In this document: piece by piece, positions 57,405 through 64,000 of the stretch
Layout of the letters: the number at the start of each line of letters is the position of its first letter
Numbering within the stretch: the first letter of the stretch is position 1
Assembly (NCBI RefSeq): GCF_900451005.1
Contig: NZ_UGIB01000001.1
Span: 1,984,001-2,048,000 of the forward strand
Origin: Helicobacter fennelliae
Lineage (GTDB): Bacteria; Campylobacterota; Campylobacteria; Campylobacterales; Helicobacteraceae
Direction: 5' to 3'
Length of the DNA: 64,000 bases
Notes under the pieces: generated by a model
What the model saw: only the letters and a program-made list of their open reading frames with translations
The model's database searches: none
What the model was told of the DNA's origin: nothing
Made by a program: the position numbers and the translations under genes

Positions 57405-60053
57405 TTAGATTTTTTGGCTTTTTTGCACTTCTACAAAAGTCTCAAATACATCACCTACTTTAATATCATTAAAGCCATCAAGCATAATACCGCATTCATA
57501 GCCCTTACTCACTTCTTTGGCATCATCTTTAAATCGCTTGAGACTTGAGATAAGCCCCGTATAAATCACCACACCATCACGAATCAAGCGAGCTTTAATG
57601 CCTCTTTTAATCACCCCATCTGTAACCATACAACCAGCAATCACCCCGACTTTAGAAACTACAAAAGTCTCTCTGACTTCAGCCTGCCCTGTGTTTTCTT
57701 CCTCAAGCAATGGCGACATAAGCCCAGAAATCAGTGCTTTTATATCATCAACCAAATCATAAATCACAGAATAAGTTTTTATCTCCACTCCAAGCTCTTT
57801 TGCTTTGGATTTGACGATACCTGTCGGGCGCAGTCCAAACCCCAAAATCAAGCAATTAGGGCTTGCCGCTGCCAAAGATACATCACTCTCGCTTATCCCG
57901 CCAATCCCAAAACTAATGATATTAATCTCAATTTCTTGATTGTTGAGTTTTAGCACACTTGATTTGATTGCTTCTAAGCTTCCTTGCGTATCTGCTTTGA
58001 TGATGAGTGGCAAGGTTTTAAGCTGCCCTTTGGCTACCATTTCGCTTAATTCATCAAATGAAACTTTTGTTGATTTGCTTAATTCTTTTTGGCGCAGATA
58101 ATTCGCTGTTTTTTGGGCTTTTTCTCTTGCGATTGAGTCATTTTGCGCAGCATAAAGAATCGATCCGGCACTTGGCACAGAATCTAACCCAACCACCAAA
58201 GCCACGCCAGAAGGTTTTAACTCCTTGATACTTCTACCCATATCATCAGCAAGTGCTCTTATCCTTCCATAAGCTGTCCCCGCATAAATTGGATCTCCGA
58301 CTTTAAAAACACCTTGTTTGACGATAATTGTCGCAACAGGTCCTCGCCCTTTTTGCACGCTTCCCTCCAAGACAACTGCTTGAGCGTTCGCTTTGGGTGA
58401 GGCTTTGAGCTCCATTACTTCTGCTTGAAGCAAAATTGTCTCAAGCAAAACATCTAAACCCTCTCCTGTTTTGGCAGAAATGGGTATAAACTCATACTCT
58501 CCACCCCAATCATTTGCCAAAAATCCAAGTTCAGCACATTCAGATTTAAGCTTGTCGATATTAGCATTTTCTTTGTCGATTTTATTCATAGCGATGATAA
58601 TCTGCACATTTGCGGCTTTTGCGTGATTGAGCGCTTCGATTGTTTGCTGCTTGACTCCATCATCAGCTGCGATTACGATGATTGCAATGTCTGTTACTTG
58701 TGCCCCGCGACTTCGCATTTCGCTAAATGCCTCATGTCCGGGAGTATCGATAAAACCTATCATTTTGCCATCTTTTTGGACCATATACGCACCGATATGC
58801 TGTGTGATACCACCTGCCTCACCACTTGCTACGCGTGTATCGCGGATTTTATCAAGCAAAGAAGTTTTGCCATGATCGACATGCCCCATAATCGTTACAA
58901 CAGGCGGTCTTGGCTCATAATCACTCTCATTGATAATCCCTTGTTCGATCTCTTCATCTTGATTTTGGATAGAGACTTCGATATTAAATTCCTCTGCAAG
59001 AATCTCGATTGCATCTTTATCCAAAAAGTCATTTTTAGTTACCATTAATCCAAGCCCAAAAAGCACCTTAATCACTTCTGTGAGACTTCTGCCTGAAATA
59101 TCAGCAAACTCATACACGCGGATTTCTTCTGGGATCACGATAGCACTTTTAGCGACTTTGCTTGGCTCGGCTGTTATTTTTGGCTTCTTGCGCCTTGTCC
59201 TACTAATTGATCGATTTTCATTGAGCCATGGATTTTTGCGCTGGATTTGCACCCTATCAGTGAGAATCTGTCGCGCTTCCATTTCTTTTTCTTCATCTCT
59301 AATCTCATGCTCATTGAGATCAAAAAGCATAATCTCATCTTGTTCATCATCATAGTCATTATTGCGCGCTTCAAAATTACGTTCAAGAATATCGATTTTT
59401 TGCCCGCTGTGTTTTTGGAGCGGAATCTGTTTTTTGGGTTTTTTGACTTTTTTTTGCTGTGGCTCTTCTTGCTCTCGCATCATCTCTTGGATTGAGGGCA
59501 TATATGTGGTTTTTTTGATTTGTGTGGCTTGGGGTTTGGATTCTGCTTCATCATCATTTGTTTTTTTGATAATGCGAATACCTGTGTTTCTTTGCATAAG
59601 ATTAGAATCTTTTGATAATGGCTCTTGCAATGATGTGATTTGTGTAGATTCTGTATTGCTTTCTGTTGTGTTATCTTGGAGTTCTTGAGATGATTTTTGG
59701 GTGGATTTTTTAGATTTTGGTTGGGTGGATTTTGTTTTTGTGGATTTTTCTTGTGTGTGCTCTATTGCTGTTGTAGCTTCTTTGCTTTCTGCTTCTTTGG
59801 CTTTTTTTGTTGTCTTTATGGCTTCTTTTGCCACTTCTTTGGTTTTTTTGGCTTTGGCTGGTTTTTTTTCTTTTGGCTGCGGCATAAGATTTTTGCCCGT
59901 TGTTACATATTCATAAATAAACCCCGCTATCTCTGTGCTTACCGTGCTTGTGATGTTTTTGACATCAATGCCCATTTCTTTTGCTTTTTCCAAAACCTCT
60001 TTTGGATTTTTTGCTGCATCTTCTGCAATCTCTACAATCTTTACTTTATCCAT
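57405..60053 (-). CDS. infB: Translation initiation factor IF-2
   Basis: IF-2 brings initiator tRNA to the ribosome and joins the subunits. 882 residues: an N-terminal IF2N helix bundle (1-50), a long Lys/Ala/Glu/Thr/Gln low-complexity linker (about 60-230), a second IF2N ([33 protein letters not shown]), then the G domain with [35 protein letters not shown] and AMNKIDKE. Domains II-IV follow. It overlaps the ylxR-like gene by 13 bases. Confidence 0.96.
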   Translation of the reverse strand: MDKVKIVEIAEDAAKNPKEVLEKAKEMGIDVKNITSTVSTEIAGFIYEYVTTGKNLMPQPKEKKPAKAKKTKEVAKEAIKTTKKAKEAESKEATTAIEHTQEKSTKTKSTQPKSKKSTQKSSQELQDNTTESNTESTQITSLQEPLSKDSNLMQRNTGIRIIKKTNDDEAESKPQATQIKKTTYMPSIQEMMREQEEPQQKKVKKPKKQIPLQKHSGQKIDILERNFEARNNDYDDEQDEIMLFDLNEHEIRDEEKEMEARQILTDRVQIQRKNPWLNENRSISRTRRKKPKITAEPSKVAKSAIVIPEEIRVYEFADISGRSLTEVIKVLFGLGLMVTKNDFLDKDAIEILAEEFNIEVSIQNQDEEIEQGIINESDYEPRPPVVTIMGHVDHGKTSLLDKIRDTRVASGEAGGITQHIGAYMVQKDGKMIGFIDTPGHEAFSEMRSRGAQVTDIAIIVIAADDGVKQQTIEALNHAKAANVQIIIAMNKIDKENANIDKLKSECAELGFLANDWGGEYEFIPISAKTGEGLDVLLETILLQAEVMELKASPKANAQAVVLEGSVQKGRGPVATIIVKQGVFKVGDPIYAGTAYGRIRALADDMGRSIKELKPSGVALVVGLDSVPSAGSILYAAQNDSIAREKAQKTANYLRQKELSKSTKVSFDELSEMVAKGQLKTLPLIIKADTQGSLEAIKSSVLKLNNQEIEINIISFGIGGISESDVSLAAASPNCLILGFGLRPTGIVKSKAKELGVEIKTYSVIYDLVDDIKALISGLMSPLLEEENTGQAEVRETFVVSKVGVIAGCMVTDGVIKRGIKARLIRDGVVIYTGLISSLKRFKDDAKEVSKGYECGIMLDGFNDIKVGDVFETFVEVQKSQKI

Positions 60054-60298
60054 ATTTTTGCAATCTCCTGAATCTCTTTTATACTTTGCTGCCTTTTTTC
60101 CAAACCCCGAAATCTCGATAGACTCCTATATAATATCCGCTCGTCTTGTAAGCACTCCTTACAAAAATAAAAACTTCTCCCACTTCCTTCAAATGCGCTG
60201 ATTTTGCCATCGCTATGTCTAAGACGCAATAATTCTTGTTGTAATAATTTCTGACGACAGCCAATACACATTCGAATAGATTTAGAAGAAAAATACAT
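60041..60298 (-). CDS. YlxR-like (DUF448) nucleic-acid-binding protein
   Basis: An 85-residue basic protein with RMCIGCRQKLLQQELLRLRHSDG and GRSFYFCKECL, the C-x-x-C/R pattern of YlxR (usually MCVGCR and GRGAYVC). Its place directly before infB is the classic one. Members bind RNA or RNase P-like targets. ATG 60298 is used; Met10 is an alternative. Confidence 0.85.
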   Translation of the reverse strand: MYFSSKSIRMCIGCRQKLLQQELLRLRHSDGKISAFEGSGRSFYFCKECLQDERILYRSLSRFRGLEKRQQSIKEIQEIAKIWIK

Positions 60299-60385
60299 GG
60301 CTTTCCCATTTCATTAATCATTAAATCCGACATTTTAGCATTAAAATCAAAAAAATATTTATAAAATTATCTCTTTTTCATCACT

Positions 60386-61285
60386 TTATTGCATAGCAAT
60401 ATAATACTGGCATTGCTGACATAATGGCTCAATAGCTAAATTGTGCTTAAAACCTTCTCTGATACGCACAGCCCTTGGAGATGAAAGGATAGATTCTAGA
60501 TTCTGGGTTTTGATATTGCCAAGGTTGATTATCCCCATAGCATCAATACAGCAAGGCACGACAATGCCATTACTCAAAATCCCGATTTGCTCGCTTATGC
60601 CATAGCATTTTTTGTGTATTTTATGATTGTTTTTGGGGTCGCTAGAGCCATTGGAATTATCGGAATTATTAGAATCACTAGAATCAATAGACAAAGTCCA
60701 TTCAAAATGCCTTTTAACAACCAAAAATGCTCTTTCCCAAAGGCGGATTCTGCCTTGTTGCCTAAGCTCTGCCATAAGATCTGTAATATTAGATTCTGCA
60801 ATGCAAAAGGCTGAAAAAATATCTTGTAATTGACGCTCTTGCTGCAATATCCCGCTATCTTGGATTCTAAGATTTAAAAAACACAACGGATTTGCCCTAT
60901 GATACAAAGCAAAATCTACAACCCGCTGTAAATAATTTGTATGATAATTATTGCGATCAAACCCCGCTTCAAGCGATATGGAAATCTGCTTGATAGGCTT
61001 TGAGATAAGCGTGTGGTAATGATGTTTATGCAAATACATTCCGCTTGTAACAAGATCAATGTGCGCGCCTTTGGCTTTGGCGATTGATAAATATTGACTA
61101 AGATTTTCTAGCTTGCAAGGATCGCCCAAAATATGCAAAGCAATGTTTTTGCAGATTTTTATCGCCTCATTTATGCAGTGCTCAAATAATTGCAAATCCA
61201 TAATGCCACGTTTTGATTTTGGAGCTGGGCAAAACTGACAAGAAAGCGCGCAAATATCGCTTAATTCTATATAGATTTTTTTCAT
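60386..61285 (-). CDS. Radical SAM protein with C-terminal SPASM-like cysteines
   Basis: The 4Fe-4S motif CALSCQFC (CX3CX2C) occurs at residues 13-20, with the (beta/alpha) barrel phrases LHILGDPCKLENL, IDLVTSGMYLH and QISISLEAG. A second Cys set is near the end (KKCYGISEQIGILSNGIVVPCCIDAMGIINLGNI...LCQQCQYY). That is the SPASM-type auxiliary cluster region. A Ser/Asn/Asp repeat (SIDSSDSNNSDNSNGSSDPKNN) splits the two. The substrate is unknown. 299 residues. Confidence 0.85.
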   Translation of the reverse strand: MKKIYIELSDICALSCQFCPAPKSKRGIMDLQLFEHCINEAIKICKNIALHILGDPCKLENLSQYLSIAKAKGAHIDLVTSGMYLHKHHYHTLISKPIKQISISLEAGFDRNNYHTNYLQRVVDFALYHRANPLCFLNLRIQDSGILQQERQLQDIFSAFCIAESNITDLMAELRQQGRIRLWERAFLVVKRHFEWTLSIDSSDSNNSDNSNGSSDPKNNHKIHKKCYGISEQIGILSNGIVVPCCIDAMGIINLGNIKTQNLESILSSPRAVRIREGFKHNLAIEPLCQQCQYYIAMQ

Positions 61286-61294
61286 TTGTAATGA

Positions 61295-62200
61295 TTATTT
61301 TGTGGATTTATCGATATGATAGCCTAGAGTTTTAAGCGTTTTTATATCATTGAGCCAGTCTTTATTGACAACGACATCGATTTTTAAAAACACTCTCTCT
61401 TGCAATAGCTCCTCGATTTTTTGCCTTGCTTGCATACTAATGCGTTTGATTGTCTGCCCATTTTTGCCGATAGTGATGATTTTTTGTGAATGTTTGCGGA
61501 CATAGAGTTTGGCAAAGATTTCATTTATATTTTGCTTGTGTATAAAGCTACTTATCAGCACATCACTTTCATAAGGAATCTCATCGCTAAGATTTTCAAA
61601 CACACTTTGGCGGATCATCTCTTTTGTGATTTCTCGCATGGTGTGTGTCGTGAGATCATCTTCATCAAATAACGCATTTGAATGCGGTAGATTCTCACTC
61701 ACAGAATCCAAAAGCTGTGTAATGTTGAGATTTTTTTTGGTGCTAAGTGGGATAAGAGCCAAAAAACGCTCTGCGTAAGGTTGATATTTGCTTATTTCTA
61801 CTGCCAAATCTTTATGTGTGATTGTATCGATTTTGCTTAATACCAAAATATGCTTTTTGGGATAGAGATTTAAAAATTCCTCATAATATTTCAAGCTATC
61901 ACCAACTGCGCTCAAAAACACGCACACATCGCAATCACTCATTGCTTTTAATGCAGAATCTAGCATAAATTGATTTAAGAGCTTTTCTTTTTTGTGGATT
62001 CCGGGCGTATCGACAAAAATAATCTGACATTGCTCGTGGTGTTTGTATGTATGTGAGATGATAAAGTTCATCGTTTTTCTTGTGGCATTTGCTTTGTGAG
62101 ACACAAGTGCTAGATTCTCGCCTATAATAGTATTCAGAAGTGTGGATTTTCCAGAATTTGGTCTTCCGACAACCGCTACAAACCCAGCCCTACTTATCAT
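61295..62200 (-). CDS. era: GTPase Era
   Basis: Era is a KH-domain GTPase that binds the 3' end of 16S rRNA during 30S maturation. 301 residues: GRPNSGKSTLLNTIIGENLALVSHKANATRK (G1), DTPGIHKKEKLLNQFM (G3), LSKID (G4), and a C-terminal KH domain (IITIGKNGQTIKRISMQARQKIEELLQERVFLKIDVVVN). It is downstream of hslU, as in H. pylori. Confidence 0.94.
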   Translation of the reverse strand: MISRAGFVAVVGRPNSGKSTLLNTIIGENLALVSHKANATRKTMNFIISHTYKHHEQCQIIFVDTPGIHKKEKLLNQFMLDSALKAMSDCDVCVFLSAVGDSLKYYEEFLNLYPKKHILVLSKIDTITHKDLAVEISKYQPYAERFLALIPLSTKKNLNITQLLDSVSENLPHSNALFDEDDLTTHTMREITKEMIRQSVFENLSDEIPYESDVLISSFIHKQNINEIFAKLYVRKHSQKIITIGKNGQTIKRISMQARQKIEELLQERVFLKIDVVVNKDWLNDIKTLKTLGYHIDKSTK

Positions 62201-62254
62201 ACATAATCCTCACACATAATCCTATAATCCCCAAATGGTGATCTTAACTAAAAT

Positions 62255-63580
62255 CTACAAAATATAGCGCGACAAATCAGTATTGCCTACGAGATTTTCT
62301 AGCTTTTGGCAAATCATTTTTTTGTCAATGGTGATTTTTTGATTGGCATATTGATCTGCATTGAAACTCACATCTTCAAGCACCCTCTCCAAAATCGTAT
62401 GCAATCGCCTTGCGCCTATGTCTTCTGTTTTTTGATTTGCCATATACGCAAAATGCGCTAATGTCCTTATCGCTTCATCATCAAATTCTAAATCCACTTG
62501 CTCTGTTTTGAGTAGTTGCTGATATTGGGTGATGAGGCTTGAGCGCGTTTGGGTGAGAATCTTATACATCGCGTCCTCATCAAGCCCATCAAGCTCCACT
62601 CGAATCGGAAACCGCCCTTGAAGCTCAGGGATCAAATCGCTTGGCTTACTTAGATGGAACGCCCCAGCAGCGACAAACAGAATATAATCCGTATTGATTG
62701 GTCCATATTTTGTCGAAACACTACTGCCCTCTATGATTGGCAATAAATCTCTTTGCACGCCCTCTTTGCTTGGATCAGTCCGAGAATCTTTTGTGCTTGT
62801 AGCAACTTTGTCGATTTCATCGATAAAAATCACGCCACTAGATTCTGCTTTTTTGAGTCCTTCGATTTTGATATTTTCCATATCAAGCACAGATTCTGCG
62901 GCTTCTTGATAAAGCATTTCTTTTGCCTCTTTGACACTGATGTTTTTTTTGATTCTGTCATCTTTATTAAGCACCCTAATGATAGATTCTTGCACCTTTA
63001 TCATATCAGGCGAGAGTCCATTATCTAGGGCTTCAAATTTTTTCACCACCTCAATATCAATCCTTAAATCATCAACCTGCCCTTTTTTGACTTTTTCGCG
63101 CATTTTGGCAAAGCTTTGATCGTATTCTTTTTTCTTTTCTTCATTCACGCTTGAAGGCAAAGGCGGAATCAAGCGAGCTGTGATCCTATCAAGGATATAG
63201 TCTGCAATCTGTGTGCTATGTTTTTGTTTGTGCTCAGATTCTACAAGTGCGATACTTGCATTCACCAAATCACGAACCATAGATTCTACATCTCTGCCGA
63301 CAAATCCGACTTCTGTATATTTGCTCGCCTCGACTTTGATAAAAGGCAGTCCCATAATCTTTGCCATTCGTCTTGCTATTTCAGTTTTGCCAACTCCTGT
63401 TGAGCCGATCATCAAGATATTTTTTGGCGTGATTTCCTCTTGGATTTCTTTTGGAAGTTGCATTCTCCTATATCGATTCCGCAACGCAATTGCAATGGCT
63501 TTTTTGGCGTCATTTTGCCCGATGATATACCCATCTAAATATTCCACGATTTTTTGTGGGGTCATATTTAATCTATCCAT
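62255..63580 (-). CDS. hslU: ATP-dependent protease ATPase subunit HslU
   Basis: HslU unfolds substrates and feeds them to the HslV peptidase. ATG 63580, with AAGGAGG at 63594-63588, is chosen over the longer frame, giving 441 residues starting MDRLNMTPQKIVEYLDGYIIGQ. Walker A IGSTGVGKTEIARRMAK, Walker B GVIFIDEIDKVA, and ELQGRFPIRVELD are intact. The C-terminal RYIL should insert into HslV. Confidence 0.95.
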   Translation of the reverse strand: MDRLNMTPQKIVEYLDGYIIGQNDAKKAIAIALRNRYRRMQLPKEIQEEITPKNILMIGSTGVGKTEIARRMAKIMGLPFIKVEASKYTEVGFVGRDVESMVRDLVNASIALVESEHKQKHSTQIADYILDRITARLIPPLPSSVNEEKKKEYDQSFAKMREKVKKGQVDDLRIDIEVVKKFEALDNGLSPDMIKVQESIIRVLNKDDRIKKNISVKEAKEMLYQEAAESVLDMENIKIEGLKKAESSGVIFIDEIDKVATSTKDSRTDPSKEGVQRDLLPIIEGSSVSTKYGPINTDYILFVAAGAFHLSKPSDLIPELQGRFPIRVELDGLDEDAMYKILTQTRSSLITQYQQLLKTEQVDLEFDDEAIRTLAHFAYMANQKTEDIGARRLHTILERVLEDVSFNADQYANQKITIDKKMICQKLENLVGNTDLSRYIL

Positions 63581-63675
63581 TCTAAGCCTCCTTCTTTGCT
63601 TTAAATTACTCAAACTTCGTGTATTTTCTTAATTATTTTGTATTATTTTAAGTTTTGGCGTGTGTGCATTTAGTC

Positions 63676-64000
63676 TTATGTGCCAACTTCTAGAATCTTG
63701 ATATTTGTATTAGTATAAATGCAAATATTTCCAGCAATTTCTAATGATTTTTGCACTATTTCTTTAGGGTGTAATGTGCTATTTTGATCTAATGCTCTAG
63801 CTGCAGCTAAGGCATAATTTCCACCACTTCCAATGGCTGCTATTTTGCCATCTTCTGGCTCAAGCACATCGCCTGTGCCACTCAAAATAAAAATCTTATC
63901 AGTATTAAGCACAATCATCATTGCTTCAAGTTTGCGCAAATATTTATCACTGCGCCACATTTTTGCAAACTCCAAAACAGAGCGCAATAAATCGCCCTTT
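63676..64000 (-). CDS. hslV: ATP-dependent protease peptidase subunit HslV, N-terminus outside window
   Basis: The C-terminal ~107 residues: [60 protein letters not shown] and [14 protein letters not shown], all typical of HslV. The frame runs open to the last base, so the catalytic Thr1 and the start lie beyond 64000; an in-frame TTG at 63987 is not the start. It precedes hslU by about 95 bases. Confidence 0.93.
   Translation of the reverse strand, partial: KGDLLRSVLEFAKMWRSDKYLRKLEAMMIVLNTDKIFILSGTGDVLEPEDGKIAAIGSGGNYALAAARALDQNSTLHPKEIVQKSLEIAGNICIYTNTNIKILEVGT

Noticed and set aside
59697-60071. Plus-strand ORFs rich in Phe, Cys and Gly opposite infB
   Set aside because: They are the antisense reading of the Lys/Ala/Glu-rich linker of IF-2, and no ribosome-binding site or family pattern is present.

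Overview
The window is a chromosomal segment of a Campylobacterota bacterium, most likely an enterohepatic Helicobacter. The evidence is the low GC content, the H. pylori-like order rluD - fibronectin-III lipoprotein - trmB - ftsE - ftsX - M23 protein - flaG - fliD - fliS, the hslV-hslU-era block, poly-G phase-variation tracts, and rRNA genes carrying intervening sequences. The species is a guess. The octamer AGAATCTA (and its complement TAGATTCT) is strikingly frequent in both spacers and genes.

Layout. 1-1016: 3' part of a glycosyltransferase gene. 1238-8085: complete trp operon (E-G-D-C-F-B-A) behind a near-consensus sigma-70 promoter and a leader ORF ending in tandem Trp codons. 8526-15124 (minus): rRNA operon 16S - tRNA-Ile - tRNA-Ala - 23S - 5S, with a ~333-nt insertion in 16S and a ~232-nt insertion in 23S. 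15838-19085: a DUF4149 membrane protein, yaaA, and a three-gene periplasmic copper/thiol cassette. 19095-23740: pdxJ, mnmA and folate genes (fused pabB-pabC, then pabA). 23931-26706: an ATP-grasp (TupA-like) gene switched off by a 12-G tract, coupled to an APC permease. 26951-29101: flgE behind a sigma-54 promoter. 29303-30750: a two-gene ABC transporter. 31137-34178: flaG-fliD-fliS-fliT-like behind a sigma-28-like promoter. 34240-40512: the ftsEX/trmB/rluD block. 40557-41890: rodA (11-G tract at its 3' end) and tRNA-Met. 41891-42906: a repeat-rich 1-kb spacer. 42907-46539: a protein with an unusual domain mix, then two nucleotide-sugar genes. 46649-49590: a cysteine acquisition and transsulfuration set. 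49599-55872: a phosphoesterase, hemJ, argH, ubiE, dapF, a DinB-like gene and an AI-2E family transporter. 55903-56498: an eroded gene. 56514-64000 (minus): rimP, rbfA, infB, a ylxR-like gene, a radical SAM gene, era, hslU and partial hslV.

The most unusual signal is a family of modular nested stem-loop elements. Blocks of 16-19 nt are shared exactly between the 16S and 23S rRNA insertions. One hairpin core recurs in the 16S leader with a different but self-complementary outer stem. A second module recurs in protein-gene spacers near 31.0 and 42.0 kb. A separate MITE-like element with terminal inverted repeats occurs twice (29.1 and 42.4 kb). All calls come from reading the sequence; no database search was run.
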